Shown here piece by piece: positions 50,701 through 59,673 of a DNA stretch of 64,000 nt. This DNA is from Lutraria lutraria (lineage: Eukaryota; Mollusca; Bivalvia; Venerida; Mactridae), in assembly GCA_964023205.1 (NCBI GenBank), contig OZ026837.1:11633479-11697478 (forward strand). Reading direction: 5' to 3'. The position numbers were made by a program, and so were the translations under genes. Under the pieces are notes generated by a model, which saw nothing but the letters and a program-made list of their open reading frames with translations, made no database searches and was not told the origin of the DNA. Every line of letters starts with the position of its first letter. Positions within the stretch are counted from its first letter, which is position 1.

Positions 50701-53700
50701 CAGTTTGTCATCTATATGTATATATCTATGAATGTATTCCAGTGGACAGGCAGTTTGTCATCTACATGTATATATCTATGAATGTATTCTAGTTGACAGG
50801 CAGTTTGTCATCTATATGTATATATCTATGAATGTATTCCAGTGGACAGGCAGTTTGTCATCTACATGTATATATCTATGAATATATTCTAGTTGACAGG
50901 CAGTTTGTCATCTACATGTATATATCTATGAATATATTCTAGTTGACAGGCAGTTTGTCATCTATATGTATATATCTATGAATGTATTTCAGTTGACAGG
51001 CAGTTTGTCATCTATATGTATATATCTATGAATGTATTCCAGTTGACAGGCAGTTTGTCATCTATATGTATATATCTATGAATGTATTTCAGTTGACAGG
51101 CACTTTGTCATCTGTCAGAGAAGCCACTTATCAGAAGTATACAAAATGTACACCGACAAAGTCGACTGTGTTATTACATGGATCTAAGGCTTACCAAGAT
51201 GAACTTAAAAATCTTATCCGACCTGATTGTGAGTTAACAATAAAATGAATCAACGACTTCATCCATAGCAAAAATACTCGTCATAATTAATTTAACAATT
51301 GTCACGAATAACGTTATTTAAAATAATAGGCCTACATGTACATAACAATACTAAAATGTACAATAATAAATTGCAAAAGGTTTGTTTATATCCATTAAGT
51401 GAATATCACTGTAATTACATAATGTTATTTAGACTGTAGATTGCGTTGGCGTGTCTGCTTACATCTAATATCTATAAACCAAACCGATTTGCAATACTAA
51501 TAAGGCCAGAGAGAAATGTCGCATTTCCGATTAATTTACCAGAAACATATGGTAGGTGGGTCGCATATAAAGCATATCTTTCGTACTTTAGAGGCAACTC
51601 TTTTCCTAATGCAACGATTTGTTACAATCTTTTTGGTGTTGCTATTTGGCGTGAGAAACTTAATTTGGGTAAAGAAATATGGAGTGGGTCTGTTAACTAG
51701 AAACATGATTTTTTTTTCTGACCTGCTGAGACCACGCTAATATTAATTATAAAGTTGGTTTTACCGTTTATGTTTTTATTACAGCGTCTCACAATGGTCA
51801 CATCTTAGATTCAGCCTTCACGTATAATTCTCATTTTGAAACCATTCGGAATAATTTGGACAATAAAGACGCGGTGTATTTGGACAAGGTAACAACATGT
51901 GCGCTTGGTAGTCTTGTATACAACACAGGGGGATCCTCTAGCGTGAATGGTGGCTTTTCCGTATCGAAAGAGTTTGCTAAGGAACTATGTGCTTTACCAA
52001 TGGACCTTTCTGCCTCCAGTTCATCAAACTATATGCATTTCTTGGACACATGGGGAACTGTAAGTAACCGTGTTTTTGAATTCTTTTATCAACATGGACA
52101 TGCGCTGATTGTTAGAATTCTCTCAAGTCTTACTAATTATCGGTGCCTAGGAGAATGCGCTGAATACATTGTGAATAAAGTAATGAAACCGTACCTTATG
52201 TGTGTGTTTCTTTTTACGAAATGCTCATGTCCCTTGTTATAGTTTTCATAACTTTAATTGACGCACTTATTACATCTGTGCCAGCACTGTATAGTAGTTT
52301 TAGGGATAAACGCCGGAAGTAACCGAAATTCAATATGGCGACAGTATGCTAAAATATCAGTACTTTGGGGACTGGAGATAAGCCGTAGCTTAATAGACAC
52401 CAAAGCTGCCTCATCCTTCACCCCATAGCCCCTCCACCTCAGCATGATGATACTCAATTCAAACACACACATGTGATGTAATTACAGTTTCTTGATATCA
52501 GACTTAGTTACACAGGATCTTAGCTTCTTTCCAGCCTATTTACAAAAGATAGAATACTTGTCCACTTAGTCGGATTCAAGCTATGAATTGACAATTAAGA
52601 GATTTACTCGGTACACATAAAATATCATAGTCACAAAATATACCCTCTGCTTAATTAGAAGTAGACGAAGCAGGTACTTCTAGACTTAATGTACACGTAG
52701 TACATTGACGTGAAATCTTACATCTTTGTCTTGTTTAATTCAGAGTATAGTGAGTAGTGTAGATGTTGGCACTAAGACGACTGAACGTTATACAGCAACA
52801 CCTGCACAAGTGTACGAACATGTACAGAAAACGGTAATTAAATTTATGAATACGGCCCTGTCCGGTTTAACGACCATCTTTTTTGCAATATCTTCTTTGC
52901 AAAAGCTTATTGCAATTATTGAACTAATTAACCAAGCCGAGTATTAACGTCAAACAGTTTATCTTGGGTGGATGACTGGATGTCTTTTTTCTACTCGAGT
53001 AAGTGACATAATAGATTGTGTGAACATTTGAAGCATAACAAACTTTATTTCATAATTATTTTACTCTGTCTGAAGTTATTAGACAACCGAGACTCAAAAA
53101 CTTTTTAAATAAATTGTTAATGATGGTAAGAGACATGCATATTCCCTCAAGTCGACAACGATAGTGTTAAAATGGACACATTTATTACATGTACTCTCAA
53201 AGATTTTTATTCAATTAGTAAATATACATAAGTTACATAAGTTTAGTCCGAGCTCAAACAATTTGTATTTCTCAGATACATGTATTCCTAAAAAGGGTGT
53301 TTATTGCAAAATATACAAATGGCAAGCATTTTTCAGGCTTCTAGACTAGGAAAATAACATAAGATTGTGTTATTATTGTAGGATTCTAACTTATTTGAAC
53401 AAGGTGGACATTTTGAAGGGTATAATTCATCTGTTGTTATAAATACACACGATTACACCAACAGTCACGCGGTCACTGGTTCCTTTGGTACGAAACAGAC
53501 GACAAACCTGGGTACCAGTCAAACGCTGGTTCCGGTTGGAGGTGAAGTAATTTCTATCACAGAAGCACTCAATACAAAATACTGGCAAACGGTAAATACA
53601 GTTATTTTTCTATACATGTACTTCAATTCACTTTAACAATATCCTGATATTACCAATGAAATTAAACGTATTTCAGGCTAAATGGTAAATGAAAAGTCCA

Positions 53701-56700
53701 AATAGTGAATGCACAGCTTAAATAGTTAATGAAAAGCCAAGGATTTTCTTACTTGGTTTTGTGTTGTTAAATTTTGTATAGGGTCATGTTTGATTTTGTT
53801 TGGTGATGCTATTTTATTGGTATATAACAAAAAACAACTTGGTGAGTTCTAAGTATGTAAATATATTTCACTGTAAGTAAATATATGAGGGTGTGACTCT
53901 ACTGTGAGGGTTCAGTATATATAATGCTGATAAGCCCTACAAGTATGCGAGTTTATGACATAAACAGTGGACAACTCAATAGTATACTGAGATCATTTAA
54001 CAGGGGTTGCACTGTATTATCTCTGATAATACTTTTAACTACATAACTGACTATATGGTCATAAACCTGTCCTTGTCATGTAATTCACAGCTTATTTCAA
54101 ATGATAGACTACATATTTATATTACACATTTGTGACATACTAGTATTTTATCATATCATATAAAACTTGCCCATTCAACAAATAATGTGTTGTTCTAACA
54201 CTAGAACCTTACAGGTGTATGAGATTACGACAACTTCTTTTAATTATCCAGGTTATTGATGGGTTTGTTAAAGATGGTGTTTGTCCTAGCTCCATCAAAG
54301 GTGAAGGTCTTCAGAACTATGCTGATAGTCTTCATATGGCTCTTGGACAATATGCAAATTACAAAGATAAACAGACTGGTTTTAACTACTCAAATACACA
54401 ACTTTTAGGTATTTTATTTTTGGTATCCTACTCCGTAAAATATATACGGTAAAACTCTGAAAACCGGACTCCCTGACGAACGGAATTCTCTGAAAATCGG
54501 ACTATTTCTAAGCTCAATTATTTTCGGAAATCATCATAAGTTCTCACAAATGGCTCAGTCCGGGAAACGTTCGGGTTTTATGCGTTTTACTTTATCTGAG
54601 AACTCGCTTGTTGTGCACTCGAATATAGAGAAGAAGTAAATAGTTTAACCAACCGAACCTTTCTTCATTTTGATGTAATAAAGCTCGGATATAATGACGA
54701 ACCGGTTATCGCATTGCCAGATATATGAACCAGTAACAATCCATTTTAAACATATTTCGCACGTTCATGATGAAGTATTTAGAAAAGCACAATTTGTATT
54801 GAAATATCACGGTTTTGTCTGAAGTTAATTTTGTAATCTGAACAGATCTTACAAATCGGATATGACTTTTCAGTTTTGTCCTTATACGTTATTTCCAGAT
54901 CGACATAACATTCAGGTACCCATAAGCTGGCCTCTAGGAACATATGGATTAATGCAGCCAGTGTCTAATTGCCCTGGTGGTGGAGTAGCTTGGCATGCTG
55001 GATATGTTTTACAAGATACAGAGGATAGTACTCACAATAATGCTTTCTCAACAAGCATTTCCAATTACCTAAAGGGTATGTTGGAACAGATGAAAAAGTT
55101 ACAGCACTAAAATCACTCATCCTTTAAACAAATATACTGAAAGGAGAAAATTGATATGCGACGAATAATTAACATGATATCATGATTAAAACGACCAATC
55201 ATTTCAGTCAAATTCGGCAGACTCTCAATTATCAAACTGGTATTTGGCGCGAAAGTACGGCTCACTATGGTTAGGATCAAATTAGCATCTGTATAGTAAT
55301 AGTGCCTAGCGTTTACAGAGTCAATCACTTAACTGATTGTATCCCTCGCCCTGAAAGTGGTTACACTAAAAATCCAATTAATTTTATTTTCATTAAATCG
55401 TACTGATGATGGATTAATATTGAAAACATTCTTGATTACATACATAGTCTTGCTAAAACAAGAGCGGCAACATAGGGTGATGAAGAGTTGCTATGGGAAA
55501 GTCACGTGGACAAAACCAACTCCATTTCAATGATAGTTCCACCATAAAAGTAAAGACCCAATACTTAAGTAAATTAATTGGTGTATAAATAATGACATTG
55601 GTACCAGCATATACTTATTATACATAATTACTGTACTGGTTACCGGCATTCTATCTACAGGAAGGTTTATGTCTACATCAGTACGTACAGAGTTCTGTAT
55701 GAAGACAAGTGCCCATAGCACGACAGGATCACAGTACGACCATACCTGGCCTGCCGGTACATATTGTATACTGAAGAAAGGGAACTGTCCGTCAGGTATA
55801 ATAGTATTATAAATTTATAATTATACACGTATACATACATTGTACATATATACGTATATATTTCTACAAGGCAAACACAATCCCAACAATCTATAGACAA
55901 GTATACTTACATTTGCAGTATAATGACCCTCTCTTGAGCAACAACCTCCCTACAACAACAGCATGATTGTTTCCACAGCACGGCTGAACTATTAATTTGA
56001 ACTCCGTAGAGCAAAAACCTCTCAACAACTAAATAATTTTGCTACTCCTGAAGGTTGTTGCTTCAATGGAAAGGTTGCACTGTAGTTTTGATTGACAAGT
56101 AGTTCACATGCAAATGCTGGACGAAAGAAATTCATGATCTAACAGACGGGCAATCAGTATTGTCTCTAGGTTGTAAAAACTTACCTTTTAAGTTATGAAA
56201 TCATATAGCCTACATTACATACGTCAGTGTATCTTACGCCGAGACTATTATAATGACTTAAACACAAAATGACTATAAACATATCATAGTTGCAGGTAAT
56301 TTTCTTGCTTTGGTGATGTTATACAGTATTATTATGCAAGTCTCAAGAAGATTTCAAGTATTTACAAAATGAGATATTTAGGAAAATCTCAAATAAACAG
56401 AACACTTGACCAGTCCACTAGTTCGTATATTAATGTATTTATGTCGTATTAATCAGGTTTTAGTGAAGGTTACATACACTGGGATGATGAAGACACAACA
56501 AATGGTAACAGACACTATGGTTCATTACCTGATGGTGTGTTTACTCATGATACCCGGATCTACTACTGCTGCAGGTAACATAGTCCGTTAGTCCGTATAC
56601 CATGCACATGACAATCAGTGTTTGTCATGGTACAGGTGATCGCCCCTTCCTATCTCAATTTATCCTTGTCATAATACAGGTGGTCGTACCACCTCTCAAC

Positions 56701-57625
56701 ATTGCTGTGTCATGGTACAAGTCATTGCTCCATCTCAGTATTCATGTGTAAAATTGGTACAAGTGATGTACCATTTCATTTTTGGATCATTACATTGATA
56801 ATGCCCCATCTGTGTTATGGTACATTCTCTCAATATTTCACACTTACATAGTCAATAAAGGCGAGCTCCATAAATAATATATGCATTCATAGATATATCG
56901 TATGTTTGTACATTGTATTTTATTCATATCGTCAGTGTATAATGCATACTAATTATCATACAAATGATGGAGTGCACATTGACTTTACAGTGTGGGATTG
57001 CTCTCCGTACCAACGGGGAAGATAGTTGGGGGTTATCCTGGTGTGGGCTGAAACAAATATTAAAATCTATAGTACAAACATGTTGGAACATGAGATTTTG
57101 TTCGGATAACAGAGGTTTTCCTTTTAGAGGAGTAGTATAACCACCGCATATGTCCAACGTTTTGACAATTGTTACATACTTTAAAAAGATGCAAAATTCA
57201 GATATTAGTACTAGTATGTCCAGTTTTATTTGTATAAAACTGCTATACGTGACAGGGCTCTTTTTCAGATAGGCTTCGATAAGAGACAATATGAGAAACA
57301 AACCATACTTTATCATAGACCATGTTTTCTGTTTTAGCTGCATATTACGTGTTTGTACATTTGTAGACATGATCGCTCTGCAAGAACTCCAATACTATTA
57401 CCCACTGCTAAACCTTTTGTATTAGTACGGTATGGCTCAAGCTGTCAACTTGTTATGGGAATGTCAGTGAAAGGCTTGTATATAAAATGGGATGACCAAA
57501 GCACACACAACAAAGACACTGCAGGTGGGGTACATCCACTTGATGACGGCGGAACAGGGGACCACAAACTACATTTCTGTTACTATTTCCATCCAGTCCC
57601 CGCAGCTCCACCTATAATTGGATAA
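35483..57625 (+). CDS. Secreted multi-TSP1, MACPF and ApeC protein, 31 exons
   Basis: Predicted 1695-residue secreted protein, 5088 nt of coding sequence over 31 phase-consistent exons. Domains: signal peptide (about 1-21), conserved Cys module (22-100), short Thr/Pro linker (to 114), 18 TSP1 repeats of 57 residues each (115-1140), MACPF region (about 1141-1466) and ApeC domain (about 1467-1695). The MACPF call rests on [11 protein letters not shown] at its start, the FLDTWGT signature region and overall length; the ApeC call on paired WPxGTY motifs, CPSG, WDDED, LPDGVF, YYCC and LPT..PF. TSP1 domains typically bind glycans or proteins, MACPF domains form membrane pores, and ApeC in amphioxus apextrin-like proteins recognises peptidoglycan; a defence role is inference. 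Immediately downstream lies a paralogue without the TSP1 array. Start ATG 35483 gives a clean signal peptide; the upstream ATG at 35472 is followed directly by a stop. Confidence 0.88.
36139..36211 (+). CDS. TSP1-MACPF gene exon 2: Cys module end
   Basis: 73 nt, phase 0 to 1. Reads [20 protein letters not shown]. The paralogue exon (60850-60922) is also exactly 73 nt with the same phases, which fixes the acceptor at TATCCAG. Confidence 0.87.
36834..36878 (+). CDS. TSP1-MACPF gene exon 3: Thr/Pro linker
   Basis: 45 nt, phase 1 to 1, reading [14 protein letters not shown]. Positional counterpart of the 315-nt mucin-like exon in the paralogue. Confidence 0.8.
   Translation, partial: FHQQHYAPKRPHLQ
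36923..37165 (+). mobile_element. tRNA-Leu-type SINE with 13-bp target-site duplication
   Basis: Complete copy between exons 3 and 4. Flanked by the direct repeat ATCATGTTTCGTT at 36910-36922 and 37166-37178. Head has A box region TAGTTGAGTGGTTAAGG, anticodon-like loop CTTCAAATC (CAA, Leu) with a class II variable arm, and B box GGGTTCGAGCC; body as in the SUR-intron copies. The intact duplication indicates a relatively recent insertion. Confidence 0.9.
37512..37682 (+). CDS. TSP1 repeat 1 exon
   Basis: 171 nt, phase 1 to 1. [25 protein letters not shown] and six Cys in TSP1 spacing. The only repeat with ATSC instead of S(V/T)(S/T)C. Confidence 0.93.
38128..38298 (+). CDS. TSP1 repeat 2 exon
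   Basis: 171 nt, phase 1 to 1. [17 protein letters not shown] with RTRNRTC. Unusual acidic EFDGRPC where most copies have NGG or YGG. Confidence 0.93.
38715..38885 (+). CDS. TSP1 repeat 3 exon
   Basis: 171 nt, phase 1 to 1. [34 protein letters not shown]. Confidence 0.93.
39065..39262 (-). repeat. Probable SINE of a third family
   Basis: ACTGGGTTTTAACCCCGCAC at the left and a B-box-like AGAATTCGAACTCACAACGG toward the right, ending GCCCACGGAGCCTCGTG. Minus orientation, in the intron after TSP1 repeat 3. Confidence 0.5.
39508..39678 (+). CDS. TSP1 repeat 4 exon
   Basis: 171 nt, phase 1 to 1. [25 protein letters not shown]. Ends FGYCP rather than the common GPCP. Confidence 0.93.
40483..40653 (+). 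CDS. TSP1 repeat 5 exon
   Basis: 171 nt, phase 1 to 1. [24 protein letters not shown], then [11 protein letters not shown]. Belongs to the PHG subtype with repeats 6, 7 and 16. Confidence 0.93.
41023..41193 (+). CDS. TSP1 repeat 6 exon
   Basis: 171 nt, phase 1 to 1. [35 protein letters not shown]. Confidence 0.93.
41634..41804 (+). CDS. TSP1 repeat 7 exon
   Basis: 171 nt, phase 1 to 1. [17 protein letters not shown]; arginine ladder changed to [18 protein letters not shown]. Confidence 0.93.
42155..42325 (+). CDS. TSP1 repeat 8 exon
   Basis: 171 nt, phase 1 to 1. First of the closely similar block 8-15: [35 protein letters not shown]. Confidence 0.94.
42972..43142 (+). CDS. TSP1 repeat 9 exon
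   Basis: 171 nt, phase 1 to 1. [18 protein letters not shown]. The following intron opening (GGTAATATTCAGGATAGAAT) is shared with repeat 11. Confidence 0.94.
43590..43760 (+). CDS. TSP1 repeat 10 exon
   Basis: 171 nt, phase 1 to 1. [18 protein letters not shown]. The intron before it is homologous to those before repeats 12 and 13 (GCAAACTATTTAGTCGAGAC). Confidence 0.94.
44174..44344 (+). CDS. TSP1 repeat 11 exon
   Basis: 171 nt, phase 1 to 1. [28 protein letters not shown]. Confidence 0.94.
44775..44945 (+). CDS. TSP1 repeat 12 exon
   Basis: 171 nt, phase 1 to 1. [29 protein letters not shown]. Confidence 0.94.
45348..45518 (+). CDS. TSP1 repeat 13 exon
   Basis: 171 nt, phase 1 to 1. Arginine ladder [18 protein letters not shown]. 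Confidence 0.94.
45845..46015 (+). CDS. TSP1 repeat 14 exon
   Basis: 171 nt, phase 1 to 1. [10 protein letters not shown], a Gln-to-His change shared only with repeat 15. The upstream intron is homologous too (ACATAAAAATTTCAGT). Confidence 0.94.
46520..46690 (+). CDS. TSP1 repeat 15 exon
   Basis: 171 nt, phase 1 to 1. Has no ATG because the usual GTGGATGG is GTAAATGG here, so it is easily missed in ORF scans. [17 protein letters not shown], ends GLCP. Confidence 0.93.
47202..47372 (+). CDS. TSP1 repeat 16 exon
   Basis: 171 nt, phase 1 to 1. [35 protein letters not shown]: a return to the PHG subtype of repeats 5-7. Confidence 0.93.
47670..47740 (+). pseudogene. Relic TSP1 exon between repeats 16 and 17
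   Basis: Translates as [19 protein letters not shown], matching the middle of a TSP1 repeat (G.GT.TRTCTYPAPAYHGHNC) but lacking the ladder Cys and Thr. The upstream half is degenerate and shifted in frame, and the 3' half and donor are absent. No splice sites fit, so it is not expressed as an exon. Confidence 0.7.
48061..48231 (+). CDS. TSP1 repeat 17 exon
   Basis: 171 nt, phase 1 to 1, no ATG at its start. [35 protein letters not shown]. Confidence 0.93.
48741..48911 (+). CDS. TSP1 repeat 18 exon
   Basis: 171 nt, phase 1 to 1. [17 protein letters not shown]: the third Trp is Tyr. HRTRTRRC, ends LSACI instead of GPCP. The most divergent copy and the one next to the MACPF region. Confidence 0.92.
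49260..49425. repeat. Dispersed TGACC-type repeat, partial
   Basis: Family blocks CCTCCCAATCAAATCTGAGG, AGTTATTGCCC and GCAAAGCAATATACC in the intron before the MACPF exons. Confidence 0.65.
49563..49672 (+). CDS. MACPF exon 1 (gene exon 22)
   Basis: 110 nt, phase 1 to 0. Starts with a sequon (VNVTGT) also present in the paralogue, then [15 protein letters not shown], the characteristic N-terminal strand of MACPF domains, and KDPGL. Confidence 0.9.
49905..51092. repeat. 50-bp minisatellite made of intron end plus exon start, about 23 units
   Basis: Typical unit is TATATATCTATGAATGTATT, then CCAG, then TTGACAGGCAGTTTGTCATC plus TATATG. Period 50 bp from 50341 on; earlier units vary and include longer ones with CATGTACATTG. 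The last AG (51091-51092) is the real acceptor of the exon at 51093, whose start TTGACAGGCACTTTGTCATC matches the unit. Each unit therefore carries a copied 3' splice site and about 21 exon-like bases. AG positions include 50029, 50079, 50129, 50341, 50391 and every 50 bp to 51041. Confidence 0.93.
51093..51228 (+). CDS. MACPF exon 2 (gene exon 23)
   Basis: 136 nt, phase 0 to 1, donor GTGAGT. Contains [11 protein letters not shown] and [19 protein letters not shown]. The paralogue exon (62318-62453) is also 136 nt and starts L-S-G where this one starts L-T-G, confirming 51093 as the true border among the many repeated AGs. Confidence 0.88.
51785..52059 (+). CDS. MACPF exon 3 (gene exon 24)
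   Basis: 275 nt, phase 1 to 0. Contains [26 protein letters not shown] and, at its end, [11 protein letters not shown], the first half of the MACPF signature, split by the intron. Confidence 0.92.
52744..52833 (+). CDS. MACPF exon 4 (gene exon 25)
   Basis: 30 codons, phase 0 to 0. Begins [16 protein letters not shown] directly after WGT, where canonical MACPF has H-F/Y and a later GG. Same 90-nt length as the paralogue exon at 63795. Confidence 0.9.
53382..53591 (+). CDS. MACPF exon 5 (gene exon 26)
   Basis: 70 codons, phase 0 to 0. Gly/Thr-rich [19 protein letters not shown] and [20 protein letters not shown], in the position of the second transmembrane-hairpin region and following strands of MACPF domains. 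Confidence 0.87.
54252..54408 (+). CDS. MACPF exon 6 (gene exon 27)
   Basis: 157 nt, phase 0 to 1. [20 protein letters not shown] then a helix ([20 protein letters not shown]), fitting the end of the MACPF fold before the ApeC domain. Confidence 0.85.
54899..55075 (+). CDS. ApeC exon 1 (gene exon 28)
   Basis: 177 nt, phase 1 to 1. First ApeC half: [20 protein letters not shown], then [20 protein letters not shown]. Confidence 0.92.
55661..55795 (+). CDS. ApeC exon 2 (gene exon 29)
   Basis: 135 nt, phase 1 to 1. [11 protein letters not shown] and [18 protein letters not shown], the second WPxGxY motif of ApeC. Confidence 0.93.
55917..56084. mobile_element. MITE of the ACAGTGCAACCTCTC family, copy 2
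   Basis: Right end AAGGTTGCACTGTA and left end AGTATAATGACCCTCTCTTG are degenerate inverted ends; internal GAGCAACAACCTC and GAAGGTTGTTGC match the family. In an ApeC intron. Confidence 0.6.
56457..56574 (+). CDS. ApeC exon 3 (gene exon 30)
   Basis: 118 nt, phase 1 to 2. [20 protein letters not shown] followed by [15 protein letters not shown], the most diagnostic part of ApeC. Confidence 0.94.
57367..57625 (+). CDS. ApeC exon 4 and stop (gene exon 31)
   Basis: 259 nt including [40 protein letters not shown] and [11 protein letters not shown] complete ApeC, with a short hydrophobic tail PAAPPIIG. Confidence 0.94.
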
Positions 57626-57633
57626 ATGCATAT

Positions 57634-57813
57634 ACAGTCAAACCTGTGCTAGCTGGCTACTTCCGAAAAGGACCACCCTGTGAATAAAGACATTCTTTAG
57701 AAACTGGACATCATTGATTATTATTAACAAAATGACTTCCGAATAAGGGCCACTTGTCAATAAATGCCACTTTTGATCTTTTCCAAGGGTGGTCTTTGTT
57801 CACAGGTTTGACT
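57634..57813. mobile_element. MITE of the ACAGTMAAACCTGT family, copy 2, in a 3' UTR
   Basis: Begins nine bases after the stop codon of the TSP1-MACPF-ApeC gene: ACAGTCAAACCTGTG on the left, CACAGGTTTGACTAT on the right. Contains two AATAAA hexamers (57683-57688, 57759-57764). Confidence 0.75.
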
Positions 57814-58256
57814 ATATATACTTTCCGTAAACCTGTATTGATCAACCATTATTACTTAAACAATGTTTTTTTTCATTTATTGGAGTCATTATTTTGTTAT
57901 AGTGCATGTTGATAGTAAACACTTATAGATACTGTTGAAATAATTGTCTGAATGAAATACAGTTGTTTGTATTTAATTCATGTACCAAATCAAATGAAGC
58001 ATTTGAACGTACAGACGACACTTGTATGGAGTATTATAAATTATTATGGACGCACATTGATTGTACTGATACATAATGTGATATTTAGATGGAAGATATA
58101 AACACAGCGTGAATAACATGTTTCTAACACAAAGTCATACTGAACTATTGCATTTAATAAAATATCACTTGTTTTCGTATATATACGTCACAAATTACAA
58201 ATTTTAGTTTATTGAAATTCATTAAACATCAACAAGTTTGATTCAAATATAATATA

Positions 58257-58429
58257 TACAGTAAAATCTCTCCAGAGCGGCCTTCTGTAGGGCAACAACC
58301 TCTCTATAACAACACCTTCAAAATTTCCTTAAGTTGATATTTACTGTAAATTTAACCTCTGTAGAGGTAAATACAACGGTAAATATTTGCAGCTCCCACA
58401 GGGTGTTGCTCTACAGAGGTTGTACTGTA
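58257..58429. mobile_element. MITE of the ACAGTGCAACCTCTC family, copy 3
   Basis: TACAGTAAAATCTCTCCAGA at the left and CAGAGGTTGTACTGTA at the right, with internal GGCAACAACCTCTCTATAAC and its inverted counterpart. Confidence 0.7.
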
Positions 58430-59289
58430 TCATTAATTTCAAACCAATGCACTGTTTGATCAATTTCTGTTATGTTAAAAATATTTTGAAATATAATCAT
58501 TCATATAACATACATAGAATTCTCGTTTGTTGTCTATGGGGTTCGTATTGTCAGTCAATGTGTGGGGCTGTGCCAAAAAAAACATTTACACAGTAAATAC
58601 AAGAGGGCCATGAACTCATGAAGGTAATAACATAGCTCACCATGAAGATCTAGACTGTTGCTATTTTTATCTTAATATTTGATTTGGAGAATAGGGAAGA
58701 TAATTCAACAACACATTGCTTTTTTGGAAAAAAATATTTTTCAATTTTCCCTAAGTCAAGAGACCTCTGGGGTAGAGCTAGTTTTTACCCTGGGGCTATG
58801 TTCTAAAAACTTGCAAAAGTTCACTACTCAATGCCAAATACTGACTATCTAAACGTTTGCTGGTTCACGGGAAACTATTTACATACTAGTAAATAAAAGT
58901 GCATAATTTACAAGTTTGGATCTATTTCTGGCTATGGGCCAGTGAGAGTGACTTGGAGAAGTCAACCTTTTCTACACGGATTAAAGGTGTATAAGATTTA
59001 ATTTGTTTTCTTCCAATGGATACGGCTACAGACTGGGATTTCAATCACGTTTGTGTGTCTAGATAGAGTCCATGGTAAGTAGACAATGGCGTAGACAAAC
59101 ATAAATATCAACATAAAGTCAAATATTTTGTAAAATAACAGGAGTGTTGAATTTCAAATAACCAGTTACTAAAACGTATGTCGCCCACTTCAATCGCCAT
59201 AGGCCAGTATATCCATATACACCAGAAACAATCAATATTCGTAAAATTCGTCCTTTTACATTGACAAGTTGCATTTAAAAAACACAAAG

Positions 59290-59425
59290 CTATTTTGCCC
59301 TTTGATCTACTGAGCTGAAAATGCACAGGTCTTGTAGAAAGCCATCCTAATATCATCAGGAACCAACATTTTTTTGATGATTGAAGGTGGAAGGGTTTTG
59401 ATTTTACAGGCAAGGTCATAAATAT
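59290..59425. repeat. Dispersed repeat, sister of 14640-14780
   Basis: Shares AAAATGCACAGGTCTTGTAG, GAACCAACATTTTTTTGATG and GTTTTGATTTTACAGGCAAG with the SUR-intron copy. Confidence 0.7.
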
Positions 59426-59505
59426 AACCACTTGTATTGTTACAGATAGAGTCTGCACATTTCAAAAACCAAACTACGTAACAATGATAGAGCCGAAAAT
59501 AGTTT

Positions 59506-59673
59506 ACAGTCAAACCTGTCTTAGCGGCCACCTCCAAATAAAGGTCATAATGGGAAGCTTTTAAAACCGTCATTGAATTCAGAACAAAATGGCTTCCGAA
59601 TAAAGTCAACCTGTCATTAAAGATCACAGTGTGTCTTTCCTAAGTGTGGCAATTGTTCACAAGTTTGACTGTA
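59506..59673. mobile_element. MITE of the ACAGTMAAACCTGT family, copy 3
   Basis: ACAGTCAAACCTGTCTTAGC on the left and CACAAGTTTGACTGTAC on the right; internal GGCTTCCGAATAAAGTCAAC matches copy 2. Confidence 0.75.

Noticed and set aside
50225..51248. Open frames in the 50-bp array
   Set aside because: Period 50 shifts frame every unit; the frames are by-products of the repeated splice-acceptor sequence.
51446..51700. 84-codon frame between two MACPF exons
   Set aside because: No recognisable motif, lies in an intron of a well-supported gene and has no counterpart in the paralogue.
56924..57370. 148-codon minus-strand frame
   Set aside because: Antisense to the last ApeC intron and exon start, no motif, no supported splice or start context.
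59108..59627. Two overlapping minus-strand frames (116 and 106 codons)
   Set aside because: They run through a dispersed repeat and a MITE copy that recur elsewhere in the window.
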